A stretch of 64,000 bases of DNA. It comes from Zygnema cylindricum. Its lineage: Eukaryota; Streptophyta; Zygnematophyceae; Zygnematales; Zygnemataceae. The notes under the pieces are model-generated. The model was not told the DNA's origin and ran no database searches. It saw nothing but the letters and a program-made list of their open reading frames with translations. Below, piece after piece: positions 1 through 10,798 of the stretch (its first letter is position 1; each line of letters starts with the position of its first letter). The stretch is from the NCBI GenBank assembly GCA_037447655.1, contig JBBHKE010002360.1:283091-347090 (forward strand), in the 5' to 3' direction. The position numbers and the translations under genes are program-made.

Positions 1-535
1 CCATTGTCACTTCTTATTCTCTTAATGGGGGTTCCGTGCAACTTCTCACTCTAGGCTTTATATTCTTTGAAGTAAGTTTGTGCTTCAGTCTTTGTTTTTA
101 GAAAGTAGACTCTACAGTATCTGGACGAATCATCAGTAATTGTCATCATGTACGTCTTACCTCCTACCGATGGTACTTTTGCTGGTCCCCAGTTATCTGT
201 GTGGACCAGATCTAGTACTTTCTCACCTTTATATGTGGCAGTTTTTGGAAAGGGAAGTTTGTGAGACTTTCATTGGGCACAACCACTACAATCATCCACC
301 ATTTCAGTATCCCTAAACTGAATGCCGTCTACTACACCAAGCTTCTTCATTTCCCTCAGCCTATCAAAGTGCACATGCCCCAACCGCTTATGCCAAATCA
401 TCAAGTTTGGGACACCAACATAGTTAGCATTCTTCTTTTCATTACTCACGTTAAGTCTAAACATTCCTTGGCTACACTTATCAGCCATGAAGTAGACTTT
501 ATCCCCATACTTAGCTTTAAAGACTCCCTTTGTAG
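1..535 (-). pseudogene. copia gag-pre-integrase and integrase core start (RLC-1)
   Basis: The gag-pre-integrase motif WHKRLGHVHFDRL is clear near 390, followed by the zinc-binding-type CSGC. After an in-frame stop the integrase core continues with HTDNWGP, which carries the first catalytic Asp, then ITDDSSRYCRVYF, and ends at the window edge in SDNG, which carries the second. Integrase joins element cDNA to host DNA inside the nucleus. Another stop lies near base 35. The catalytic Glu would be off the left side. Confidence 0.85.
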
Positions 536-555
536 TGAAGGTATCAAACTCGTTA

Positions 556-830
556 TCATTTAATATAGAAGTAGAGACGAGATTTTTTGCTCAACTGAGG
601 AATATAAAGTACGTCTGAGAAAGTGAGTATGGAAGTCTTACCTTTTACTAAGATTTTTAGATCTATTGATCCAACTAGATCTGTAATAACTACTCTCCCA
701 TCCCCGTACTCTATCTCTACAATGGGAATATTTCTTTGCTTGGTAAAGAGGTGCCTATCACGACATATATGCATGGATGCATCTGAATCGATGATCCATC
801 CTTCCCGTGGAGGTTCCCGAATGGTTTCGA
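556..830 (-). pseudogene. copia aspartic protease remnant (RLC-1)
   Basis: Translation shows WIIDSDASMHICRDRH, which aligns with the DSGSSMHMCKDKH motif of the better copy at 22430-22490. The third catalytic-triad residue (Gly of D-S/T-G) is Asp here, so activity is not expected. Downstream residues YGDGR and DVLYIPQL are typical of the copia protease fold, which cleaves the Gag-Pol precursor. Confidence 0.75.
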
Positions 831-1019
831 GAGCACACTTATGTTTTCAAGAAATCTCCTTCTCCTCCAAATTCTCGTCAAGAAAAAGCTCTCCATCCTC
901 TTTCTCAGAGGACTCATCCTCCTCGGTCTCCCATTTCACTTGTGTGACCACAAGTGCCTTCTTCTTTCCTCGGAAGAACCCCCCCCATGGTTTTCTTGGA
1001 GCCTCAACTCCGATAGCTT

Positions 1020-1734
1020 AGTGCAATCACCTATGAAGTGTCCTGGCTTTTGGCAAAAATGACAAAGGCCCTTTGGAGGCTTGGGTTCTCAGTAGGCAGT
1101 TTAATGATGAGGGTGTTGACTTTCATCTTGACTCTACCGGTCCACCCGGCACTGTCCATCTCCATATACAAACAGGAGAGGTCATTACAATAGTCTAGCA
1201 TTTCCCCCATTTGTAAGTATACTCCCCTAACCGTTGCTAGGCCAACTTGTGGATGTGAATGGTACCGGCTCTATATATCTCCACTAAGGTCTCCCACAAC
1301 TCCTCGGCCTTGAAAATGTGGAGATGGGAGGTTGTCAAAGCATGAGTAAGATGCCTCAGAATGAAGTGCCTGGCTACCATGTTTGCGTAATCCCACATTT
1401 GAATATCGTTTTCTTCGGACTTTACAACCGCTGCTTCGGGTACCGTGGCGATAGGAGTAAGAGGTGTCTCCTTCCCTTTCCCCTTTTCGAACACATTGAT
1501 GTCCGTGCTGTCTGCCTCCTCTGTTAGAGCAGATAGTGTTGTAGAAATCCTCACTCCAATAAATCCTGGTGGAAATCTATGAGATGGACGTTTCACTTGT
1601 CCACTGACGATACCCCAGTAACGTTTTTCACACAAAGCCCCTACTATCATGGCTTCCCAATAAATGAAACCAGATTCATTGAAGATGGGCACCCTCGAGG
1701 GTGGGCCCATAACCTGCAATTCAGTGTCCCCCAT
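1020..1734 (-). pseudogene. copia gag capsid with zinc knuckle (RLC-1)
   Basis: The frame begins at an ATG at 1734, twenty bases inside the LTR, and reads straight through the primer site as QVMGPPSR. It continues with the capsid-like VPIFNESGFIYWE and HFILRHLTHAL. A complete CCHC zinc knuckle, CHFCQKPGHFIGDC, is encoded near 1025-1065, probably after a frameshift and a small deletion around 1100-1230. Gag packages element RNA in cytoplasmic particles. An acidic linker to the protease follows (about 830-1020). Confidence 0.82.
1700..1714 (-). promoter_or_regulatory. Primer-binding site for an initiator tRNA-Met half (RLC-1)
   Basis: The minus strand reads GGTTATGGGCCCACC directly after the LTR end. 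This is the complement of the anticodon-arm segment GGUGGGCCCAUAACC of plant initiator tRNA-Met as I recall it, not of the tRNA 3' end. Half-tRNA priming is known from Drosophila copia and Ty5. The site is also coding (VMGPP). Confidence 0.85.
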
Positions 1735-2889
1735 TGGATGACATAATTCAAGAAGCCTCTAGATAGTTTTTGGCTAACCTTTTTTGAGCTAGGATCACAT
1801 ATACCAAAGTAGGCAAACAAGCAATATGACTGCATCTTTGTGCAGTTGGGACACATGAGTCCGCAGCGAAAGAAATCATTGAAAACGCCGAACCACGGGA
1901 TTAGTTATTAAGCGACAATGATGCTTATATATATACAAGCTCATTGGAATAGAGACGGCTACCTCCTCAATCTCCTAAGTCCTAAAACCCCTCTCACAAC
2001 CCCTATCTACTGATGTACGAACCAATCAGAGAACTGTAAAGTACACTAAGGTACTGTGGCCAGTGTACTTTCTGTACAGCTTCTGTTAGACTCGACCATT
2101 GAGTTGACACCTGTCTCTTTTAGACTCGCCCTCATGCTCTCCGGGATTCCCGCTTCCCAATGTTATCTTGCCACGTGGCGCCAGGTTATGTCAAGCCAGA
2201 AAACCGCCAAAGTGACCATTTCGGGATCTCGGAGATGATGCGTGCCGTCGGATCCAAAACGACTTTGAATGCTAGCCGTTGAAAATCTTTTTTTGGTAAA
2301 TTTGTTTCGTGCGGTTTCACGTTCGCACTATAATCTGATTTGTTTCTATGTTTTTTTATCTGTAATTCCGTTAATAGGACTAGTGAACTATACCACATTT
2401 AAATACTAAACATACCCCATGTACTCTAACGGACTTCAACGACAGACCGACTAAGGCTGACGGCTACGCCTCGCTCTGCCGGTCGGAGGTTCGAGTCCTG
2501 CCACACTCAACCTTTTTGTTAGAAGTAGACTCAACCTTTTTGTTAGAAGTGACTCATGTCACTTCTTGTGACCGGCTTAAGAAGCCAATGCAGCCATGGC
2601 TCCACCACCGTCTGTTTCCTTCAGTGACTACAACAAGTATGGGGGATAGAGGGAGGAGTTTCGAGTCATGTCGGACTCAACTTTTTTGTTAAAAGTGACA
2701 TATGTCACTTCTTTTGACCTGCTTAAAGAGCCAAGGCAACCATGGCTCCACCACCCTCTCTTTCTTTCACAGACTATAACAAGTATGGGGGACAGAGGGA
2801 GGAGGTGGAGGCAGACTGCTTGCGCTTTTTTTTTCTATTTACAGTTACCTATTTAGACTTAGAAAATACCTCATAAATCTAATAATTCA
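1715..2889 (-). repeat. 5' LTR of RLC-1
   Basis: The inner end is ATTGCA next to the primer site; a TATATATATAAG promoter element lies at 1924-1935; CCACGTGGCG lies near 2170. Leader hairpins are present: GGAC/GTCC and CTGCA/TGCAG, read on the minus strand near 1850-1875. Near the outer end a tRNA-like segment lies antisense (plus strand, B box GGTTCGAGTCC at 2488-2498, T-run at 2513-2517). It is longer than other LTRs because of an internal duplication (2492-2806). Confidence 0.8.
2492..2806. repeat. Imperfect tandem duplication of about 150 bp inside the RLC-1 LTR
   Basis: Two copies run from the TTCGAGTC block through ACTCAACTTTTTTGTT-type, CCATGGCTCCACCACC and AACAAGTATGGGGG to GAGGGAGGAG. 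Copy one covers about 2492-2658 and copy two about 2659-2806. The second copy has lost an intact B box. Confidence 0.8.
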
Positions 2890-4559
2890 GGAGGTACGAA
2901 ATCGATTGTCAAAAATATTTCAATAGCCTCGGCGGCTCGCCTCTTGCCTCGATACTTCATCGGTACCTATTCGTATTGAATTCGTACAATCCTCACCTCC
3001 ACAAAATACATAACGATATTTTTTGCTGGTCCCTTGGGAAATATATTGGCCCCTCACTATAGTACACCTTGAATCGTTATTAGTGTTAAAAAATTATAAG
3101 CGATATCAAAGCTAGTTTGAATTTTTCAAGATTTCGAAAAAAAAAATTAACTCTAATTTATCCATAACGTTGATTTGGGTACAAGGAATTTGCCATTAGA
3201 ATCATCAGAGTGAAATAGGTAAAAGTACAAAATATGTCAAATTGTACATTGTCGCGTTCTTTACCTGTAATTTATTCATAACTCTAAATTGGGATTTCTC
3301 TAGTACAATTAATACGAGATGAGTATCTTTACACTAAGATAGGTACGATCTCATTTTACCTTTTGTTCTAAACGCAGTTTTTCGTGTGATCGCGACTTTT
3401 CTACTTAACAAAGTACCATTGTGTACGAACTGACACATCCGTACACCACACTATTCAATAATATCATAATTTAGAATTATTAACGTTAATTCACCAAAAC
3501 CTTAACAAAAGTAAAAAAAAATGGTGTTACTAATTATATTTTAGGTGAAACTTGAAAAAATTGCGGGCGCCGATATACCGTTCATAACGTTGTTAACAAT
3601 TCAGGGTGTACTTTACTAAAGTACAGTACAGTACGGTAATGTAGTCTACTCTATTGTAACTGCACTGTACAGTACACCGTCAATCGCTATTGGCGTGATG
3701 TATGCTAATTCCGTCCCGCTTTTTTTTTCCAAATTCTCAAATAGCATAACTAATTGTGTTTTTTTTCTCTACGCCATTTGGGGTTTTTTTCTAAGTATCG
3801 TACAAAACGAAAGTACGTTATCATTTAAATAGTGTGTTGTACGATCAGTGTCAGACCATACAAAATCGTACGTTTTTAAGTGAAAAAGTACAATTTATTA
3901 TGTTTGGTAATCGTGGACGCATGAAATTGTGCGGTCTAAAAGGGGATCAATCAAGGTCGTAAAAAATGAATTTCGCACATATTCGTCGAACAACCCTATG
4001 GTCCACAGTGTGAACGTCAAACATATTCGCCTGTGGAAAGTTATTTTTTCTCAATAAATGAACGTAACTGAATCAAATGTCGCGCCTACGTATAACTGTA
4101 AGCTCTCATAAATACAGTTTCAACTTCAACTATGTTCCTTGTAAGCAATCATGGTAAATATTAATGTTATTCTGCAGTTTCGGTTTATTTAGCGTATGAG
4201 TTTATGCTATCTCGGTGCTAATGGTCCCATTTAACATAAAAGTCTATTGTAATATGGTGCCGAACACAAAATAAAGTGAATGTATACGTTAATATGAGGT
4301 TGATATGTCAATAGAACCACAAATTAGGCTTCATCATTGAATTAAAAAAAAAAAAAAACAACATTTGGCGTTGGTTATATTTTAGGCCAAGAAAAGCCAA
4401 ATGCAGACAATCCCAAAAAAAAAAGATATCTTTTGGACAAATCAAAACCAACTATTTTTTTTCTCCGTGGGATCTGACGCTTATGCTGTCATTTTGACAA
4501 AATTTTAATCGATTCAACAAAAAGCAGGCAAAAGTTTCGCAGCTTGCTCCACTTTTCAT
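2890..4559. other. AT-rich spacer without recognisable genes
   Basis: No open frame of note and no element ends recognised. Contains scattered GTACAGTAC-type short palindromes and several A or T runs (for example around 4345 and 3720). Confidence 0.6.
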
Positions 4560-5330
4560 CCATAGATTCTATCTCATGGACGTCATCGTTCCCTTCCTAC
4601 TTTCTTTTTCTCACGCCATCCATATTTCTCACCCTCGCGCTCACCTTTTCAATATGCCTCTACATATCGGTTTCTCCCTCTCTTTTTCTCTCTCACAATC
4701 TTTAACATCTCATTCTTACCTCTCACTATCGACCTGCCTTTTTTTCCTCCACCCACCCTGTCTCCTCTATTTCTCCCTAAATCTATGGTGAAAAACGCTC
4801 CCTCACCTAGTTTGCGTGTCCCTCTCCTTTGCCATGTTCCTCCCCTCCCTATCTCCCGTTTAGGTTTGCTCCACCCCATCCTCCCCTCTTTCTCTCTCCC
4901 TACCTTTGCCGCCCTCTCTTTTTCCTCCCTCTCCCCCTCTCTCTCTCTCAATTTGCCTCTCCCTATTCGTTAATCCCTCTCCCCCCCTATATTTTTATCC
5001 CTCTTTTATGTCTTCTTCCCCTCATTCTCACCACTCAGGAGCCTATCCCGCTCACTCTCCATCTGCCTCCCTCTTCTACTTTTGATCTCCCCTCCCCTCC
5101 CCCCCCTCCTCTTTTTTCTCCCTACCCTCTCCCCCTCTCTCCCTTTCAATCTGCCTCTCCCTATCCGTGAATCCCTTTCTCTTGCTATATTTTTATCCTT
5201 TTCCCTCCTTCTCACACTGAAGTAGCCTATCACGCCCCTCTCAATGTGCCTCCCTCTCCCCCTCCCCCCCCCCGCCTTCAAATGCCGCCCCCCCACCATC
5301 ACTCTATCCTTCTCCCTTTTCCTAGCCCTC
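4560..5330. repeat. CT-rich low-complexity block with a ~198-bp tandem repeat
   Basis: About 770 bp of CCCTCTCC-type polypyrimidine on the plus strand. The phrase GCCTCTCCCTAT recurs near 4953 and 5151, followed in each copy by TATATTTTTATCC and then CTCTCC near a GCCTCC, giving a period near 198 bp. Long open frames here on both strands are composition artefacts (Ser/Pro/Leu or Arg/Gly/Glu rich). Confidence 0.75.
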
Positions 5331-6400
5331 TTGAACGTTTTTCTTTCTAGTTGTTTATTTTTGTATCTTTTATTCTATTTTGGTTTAGTTGTTTTTTTGT
5401 TTTACATTTATTTTTTTTTGTTTCAAATTGCGAATTTGTTTGTCGATTTTTTTTTTTTATTTGCAGTTGTGACGTCCACGTTATTCCCTCTACTTTGTAA
5501 ACCAATTGAGGATACAAGTAAAGTATAAAAGAAGAATTTTTGAACGAGAGGGAGAAAGTGAGGGAGGAGAGGAAAGAGGGAGGTGAGGAAAAGAAGGGAG
5601 TAGAGAAGAGAGAGGAAAGAGAGGAAAGAAAAAAAAATAGATATAAAAAAATCGTAATACCATGTTAATTAACGAGGAAGAGTGAAAAGTAAGAGGGATG
5701 TTAGGAGTTGCATGGATGTGTAGTGAGTTTGGTTTTTGACTCGACAAATGACAAAAACAAATATAATATGGAGAAATCTAGGGAGGAGTTTTCTTTTATG
5801 TTTTTACTATATTTTAAATTCGATATTTTTCCGAGATAGGTTTTCATTTATTCTGCTTTCATTATATCTCTTTACGGTTCCATAGCTATGGTTTACATGT
5901 AGATTGGTCAATTTTTGTACAACTCTTATGTGCCCCGTGAAAGAAATATAAAAAAAAAATCTCGTTTATGTTTTTCATTTATGTTATTCACTTTTTGGTT
6001 TATACTTTTTGTTTATGTATTATGTTTTTTGTAATTTATTTATGATTTTGCTTTATGTTTCTAAATTATGCTTTTGATTGTTATAAATTTATGATGCGAG
6101 GTTATTTTGATAACTAGACTTAAAAAAAAATGTCACGTGTGAATTATTTCACTACCGAGATTAAAAAAAAAAAGACAAAAAAAAAAATTACTTTTGATTA
6201 TTTTTTTTGATTTCGGTGGACCAAACTTACGATAAGAAGTCGATGTTTTGTTTACTACTTCAGAAGAAAAAAATAAATTCGGATTACAATTTATTTGTCT
6301 GTGCAAATAATTTAAGTTTTTTCGCATCACACCCAAATATATTTATGGTATAGTCTTTTCAACATGCCTATGTCTAACTTCCATTTATAATAGAGCTAAA
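5331..6400. other. AT-rich spacer with a GA-rich tract
   Basis: A purine-rich stretch at 5541-5635 is of opposite strand bias to the preceding CT-rich block. The rest is T-rich or A-rich with no recognised gene. Confidence 0.5.
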
Positions 6401-6407
6401 GTTGTAT

Positions 6408-6560
6408 CATTCAGCGACGACACATTTTCGTCGCTGAATGGTAAAACTTTTGTTTACCATCACATTTACCATTCAACGACGACATTCTCGTCGCTACTTT
6501 GTGGTGCCGAATTTGTACACTTCAGTGACGAGACTGTCTCGTCGCTGGAACTGTTTTAAT
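6408..6560. repeat. Cluster of three GCGACGA inverted repeats
   Basis: The first is perfect: CATTCAGCGACGA at 6408-6420 pairs with TCGTCGCTGAATG at 6428-6440 over a 7-base loop. The second (about 6470-6500) pairs ACGACGA-type arms and the third (about 6523-6548) pairs CAGTGACGAGAC with GTCTCGTCGCTG. Such GCGACGA sub-terminal repeats are typical of plant CACTA-type DNA transposon ends, but no CACTA terminus or matching transposase was found; the cluster lies 0.4 kb downstream of the pogo-like transposase. Confidence 0.7.
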
Positions 6561-6630
6561 GTCGCAAACAACTTAGCGATTTAGTACATTATTGCTATAC
6601 GTGGAATACTATATGAAACTGATGCATTCT

Positions 6631-6692
6631 CCATACACATTGAAAACATCATTCACATTCGCCATACACATTGAAAACATCATTCACATTCG
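6631..6692. repeat. 31-bp direct tandem repeat, two copies
   Basis: The unit starting CCATACACATTGAAAACATC is at 6631-6661 and again at 6662-6692, identical by eye. Confidence 0.9.
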
Positions 6693-6947
6693 ATGTCATT
6701 CAAGTTTATTTTTCATACAACACTCTCAGTAACAAACTTCGAAATGAAAAACAAATAAGGATACGATTATATTGAATTTATAACGGATACAATCTTCCCG
6801 ACATACTTTGACAAACGTTAAGAACAATTATCACACTAACCATCCAAACTACAAAATATAAAAGATAACAAATCAACGGTTCTTCTACATATTTAGGTAA
6901 ACCCCCATTCCCTACTTCACTAATTAAATCACTTCTCTATGAAAGGA

Positions 6948-7265
6948 CTAAAAATCCTCGTTCTCCCATTCAGCGCTATCAAGGACTTCATCCTCGCGAG
7001 TGTCGGCATCTTAAATGCCTCGGACTAAATGGTGTACGATTAAAGAAGGAATTGGCACCCCATCGCCTTTGAAATGGCATCGCCATTTGACGACGATGAC
7101 TTGTAAATATGGGGTGAGCATTTTCTCCTCCCATTTCCCATCCTTCAACGACAATCCGCACTGAATCACAGCCTTCCGTGCATAACCCATCGCATGCTTA
7201 TCTTTCATTGCGTTGACTTCACGAATTGAATCGCGAGCCAACTTAAGGAAGAAAGCCTTCCCGGG
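6948..7265 (-). pseudogene. C-terminal part of pogo-like (DDE_1) transposase, severed by RLC-2
   Basis: The frame continues the transposase fragment at 14396 across the insertion: GKAFFLKLARDSIREVN, then YARKAVIQCGLSL and an acidic tail ending at a stop near 6948. One additional in-frame stop lies near 7009. The match to the conserved C-terminal region of plant and oomycete DDE_1/CENP-B-like transposases is from memory. Removing RLC-2 plus one target copy brings the two parts together. Confidence 0.72.
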
Positions 7266-7270
7266 CCCGA

Positions 7271-8163
7271 TGTAGCAATTAATGGTTAATAGTACACTTC
7301 TCTCTTTTAGTTAGACTCGAAAAGGAGAGATGAAAAGTCAAAGACAGGCCATGGCTGCCTCCTTTTACAGATGGTGGCAGACTGAAGTAGATGGCATTTT
7401 ACCAAAATGTTGCCCTGACTAGGATTTGATCTGGATCCTGGAAAACCGGTAAAATCTAACGCCTTATCCATTAAGTCGTTAAAGAAACGATACACTTATG
7501 AGGTTTGATAAATCCATAAACAATGATGCAACGGCTAATTCACCCCAAACTGACGACAATGCGGATATAAAACAATTGATGCACGAACCCGAATCACAAC
7601 TGTGTATATAAATATTTGATCGGTCGGCCGTCGTTGCAGCCGCCACCTGGAATGAGCTTTTGGCGCCTTTTTGGAGATAACGTCACGCGATGCCACGTGG
7701 CGCTACATTATTAGATATCACAGAAGAAAGGAAGAGGAACCATAGCTCCCGATGTGACATGCCTCACCTTGAAGGCCACATCGTACAAATTCCGTACAAT
7801 AAGTACTTCGGCCACTTTAACTTTTTGTACTAAAATGTGTTCCTATAAGACTAGGGCTTAGAAGCAGGTAGCTGTGAGTAGGTAGACTAGGACATATTGA
7901 AGTTTTGGTATCTCTCTTTAAAAGAGCTTGTAACTATAAAGGTTATCTTTGACTAGTCATAACTTATTACTCAAGGGAGCAAATCAGCGATTCGTTTTGC
8001 GTTTGGCTCAAGGGAGTCGGGTCCTCATAAAGGTGAGGATGGTTGGAATACTTGTGTGCCAGTGTGGCGCTTATTTATTGGGAAAGAGGAAGTGGCATAA
8101 ATTATCCTAGAGGCTTTACATAGGCTGTCCATATTGCGGGTCAACGGAAACCACAGAATTGCA
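7271..8163 (+). repeat. 5' LTR of RLC-2
   Basis: 893 bp. Promoter region: CCACGTGGCG near 7694, TATAAA at 7935-7940. Leader hairpins: GGCTC/GAGTC (8005-8018) and TCCTCA/TGAGGA (8022-8039, perfect). Antisense tRNA-like segment at about 7413-7477. The gag start equivalent, 20 bases before the LTR end, is ACG instead of ATG. Confidence 0.93.
7413..7477 (-). other. tRNA-like segment antisense in the RLC-2 5' LTR
   Basis: Minus strand: A-box-like TGGATAAGGCG (7470-7460), B-box-like AGATCAAATCC (7432-7422), then TTTT (7407-7404). The A-box context resembles plant tRNA-Arg (AATGGATAAGGCG), a comparison from memory. The acceptor arms pair only partly, so this is not a functional tRNA gene. Confidence 0.55.
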
Positions 8164-8178
8164 GGTTATGGGCCCACC
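8164..8178 (+). promoter_or_regulatory. Primer-binding site for initiator tRNA-Met half (RLC-2)
   Basis: GGTTATGGGCCCACC immediately follows the LTR terminal CA; complementary over all 15 bases to the anticodon arm of plant initiator tRNA-Met. Confidence 0.85.
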
Positions 8179-9290
8179 CTCTAGGCTGCCCATCCTTAAC
8201 GGAACTAGCTTCATATACTGGGAGAGTATGATGAAAAGAGCTCTGTGAAGAAAAGGTTTTGGGGGATAGTGAGTGGACGAGTGACGCGTCCATCCAGCCT
8301 AGGTATTCCTCCTAGGTTTGTTGAGACCAGGTGTACAAGAAAAACAGATCCAGCTCCACCGGAGGAGAGTAAGGATGGGGAAAGCATTAAAATAGAAAAG
8401 GGGAAAGAAAAGGAGACAATCACACCGATAGCAACACCGATAGCAACCGGGTCCGCATTCATATCACCTATTCTAAAAAACGAGGAGAATGATATTGACA
8501 CATCAGATTATAATAATATGGCAGCAAAGCATTTCATTCTCCGCCATCTCACTCAAGGGCTTACATCTCCTCATTTGCAAGTAGAAAGGGCATCCGACCT
8601 ATGGGTGGCACTTATACAAATGTACTGAGATGTTACAATTCAACAACTGTAGTTGGCAAATCACAAAATTGATGCGTATGAATACAAAAGAGGGAAGATT
8701 TTAGATTTATGTAATGAGCTTGCGACACTTTTTATTGAGTTAGAGAGTGATGGACATGTAGAAACTAAAAAGATGAAGGTTAACTCTTTACTCATGAAGT
8801 TACGCGATTATTATTAGAATATACTAAACTGCGTACAAGATTTACCTATATTTCAGGTGAACTTGGAACTTTGTGGTACAGATGATTCTCGTTCGAGAGA
8901 ATACGATATATATCTGGAGGGGAGGAAAGAGCAGACAAGCCTTGGCAGCCGAGAACGATTGGAGAAACAAGGATCCGAGGAAATCATTTGGAGGCTATCG
9001 AGAAGGTGGACAGAAAAACCAGTCCGATGAGTTTGGACCGAGGGTTTCAAAGGGGCTATTTCACTTTTGTAAGAAATTGGGGCACTGTATGGCAGAGTGC
9101 TCAAACCTAACTGAACTCCGATTAAAAGACCCGCAGACACGACCCCCGAAAACAAAGAAGAAAGCTCTTGTGGCGCAAGTACATGAGGACAAATTGGCGG
9201 ACGATGAGCTTTTGTTGGATGAGGAGATAAAGGTGAAGACCGAGGTTGAAATTCCACGAAAACAATAGTGTGCCTTTGGGGATTGATATG
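8164..9290 (+). pseudogene. copia gag (RLC-2), broken
   Basis: Starts in frame from the LTR (ELQVMGPPSR) and, after a frameshift near 8245, continues through FWGIVSGRVTRPS and HFILRHLTQGLTS to about 8628. Several stops follow, then a basic RGGKSRQAL region. The zinc knuckle near 9058-9100 reads FHFCKKLGHCMAEC, with the first Cys replaced by Phe. Codon context and frame order match the better copy at 21642-22430. Confidence 0.8.
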
Positions 9291-9294
9291 TGAA

Positions 9295-9630
9295 GCAGGT
9301 TGGATTGTAGATTCAAATTCTTCTCTACACATGTGTAAAGATAAACACATGTTCACTAAAATAAGAAAGATTCTCACCGCAGAGATAAAGTATGGGGATG
9401 GGAGGGTAGTCACTACAACTTTGGTAAGGTCTGTAGATAAGAAAGTATTAGTGGAAGGAAAAACATCTATAGTTACATTTTCTAATGTGTTTTTTATTCC
9501 TGAGTTGAACAAAAATCTTATCTTAACATCGTTGTTAGATGATAAAATTTTTGAAACTAGCACTAGGAAAGGAGTCTTCACTGCTAGTTTTGAGGAGAAA
9601 GTTTATTTCACGCTGAAAAAGGTAGCTTAA
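9295..9630 (+). pseudogene. copia protease remnant (RLC-2)
   Basis: The frame carries WIVDSNSSLHMCKDKH, where the catalytic Asp remains but the Gly of the D-S-G motif is Asn, followed by YGDGR and FIPELNKNL. Related to the protease at 22430-22735. Predicted inactive. Confidence 0.78.
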
Positions 9631-9632
9631 AG

Positions 9633-10620
9633 ATGTTTAGGCTTATTTTAAGCAATGAAAAGAGGAAACTTTATTTTGGTGGTGTTCATGATATAATGTT
9701 GTGGCATAAGAGGCTTGGAGATGTTCATTTAGATAAGTTAAAAAAAATGACAAATATGGGCATAGTGAAAGGAATTCAGTTAGGAGAAAGTGAGAATTTG
9801 AGTGACTGTAGTGGATGTGCTAAAGGTAAGGCACACATGTTACCCTTCCCAAAAGCAACCACTTATAATGGAGAAACGGTTCTAGATTTTGTACACATTG
9901 ATATCTGGGGACCGACAAGAGTGCGGTCACCCGATGGTAAGAGGTTTATGATGAGCATCACTGATGATTGGTCTCAGTATTCAAGAGTATATTTTTTGAA
10001 AAATAAACCAGAAGCCTAAGAGTATTTTAAGCAATACATGGAAAGGAGTGAAAAACTCCATGTAACCTCAATCACGAGAGCATCAAAAGACAGTTCCAAA
10101 AAATCGTGAACAAAATGAAGTAGCTGAGAGGTTGAATAGGACACTAAGTGATAGTGCCAAAAGTATGATGGTTGATAAGAAAATAAGAAAAAGATTATAG
10201 GCTGAGGCAATGAATTGCACCAACTACCTCAAGAATAGAGTTACTACTTCGATAGTTAAAGGACAAACGCCCTATGAGAGATGGATTGGCCAAAAACTAG
10301 ATGTATCACACTTAAAGGTTTTCGGGAGTCAAGTGTTCAGTATAGATACAGATCGGTGAAACTGGAAGTTATATTCTAAAGGTAACTAAGTTAGATGCTA
10401 TGATATAATGAGGATATAAAAGGGTATAGAGTTTATGATCTAAGAAGGGAAGATATAATTATAGTTAAACACCTGGTAGTTATGGATAAAAGGAAATCTG
10501 TAGATCCCTATAAGAAATACAAAGTCAGTCAAAATAAGATTTGAGTTAGAAAATTCTGATGACGTTGATTTCCCTAACTCTCCAGGTTTTCAAAAAAATG
10601 ATAACCTTGCAAATACAAAT
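9633..10620 (+). pseudogene. copia gag-pre-integrase and integrase (RLC-2)
   Basis: An uninterrupted stretch to 10018 contains WHKRLGDVHLDKL, CSGCAKGKAH, the first catalytic Asp in HIDIWGP and ITDDWSQYSRVYFL. Beyond a stop, scrambled pieces include NEVAERLNRTL (catalytic Glu region) and YERWIGQKLDVSHLKVFG. The segment bearing the second catalytic Asp is lost near 10070. Confidence 0.8.
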
Positions 10621-10798
10621 CAGACGAAGAATGAATGAGCCGTGGAACCTCAAATGACAACTCAACTATAAGCGAAAGACATGGAGGAAATAGACCAAAA
10701 ATCAAGAGACAAGGAAGAAGTCGAAATTGTTTAAAAGAATCCACAGTAACCATCTATTCTGGCAACAGATTTTTAAAGAGAAAGGAGAACCAGCAAAA

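Larger units (their letters stand above)
1..2889 (-). mobile_element. RLC-1: 5' half of a degenerate Ty1/copia retrotransposon, cut by the window edge
   Basis: Reading from high to low coordinates the order is LTR (1715-2889), primer-binding site (1700-1714), gag, protease, gag-pre-integrase and the start of the integrase core. Protease before integrase in one gag-pol frame is the Ty1/copia order. The reverse transcriptase, RNase H and 3' LTR would lie left of base 1. Stops and frameshifts are frequent, so the copy is dead. The outer LTR boundary near 2889 was placed by similarity to other copies and is uncertain by a few bases; no target duplication can be tested because the other end is missing. 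Confidence 0.85.

Noticed and set aside
1700-1714. GGTTATGGGCCCACC as mere conserved protein coding (VMGPP)
   Set aside because: The 15-mer is nucleotide-identical across divergent copies, directly abuts the LTR, and is kept in the gene-less element at 52120.
4576-5302. Several open frames of 60-113 codons on both strands in the CT-rich block
   Set aside because: They consist of Ser/Pro/Leu or Arg/Gly/Glu strings produced by the polypyrimidine composition; no domain, and the frames overlap each other on both strands.
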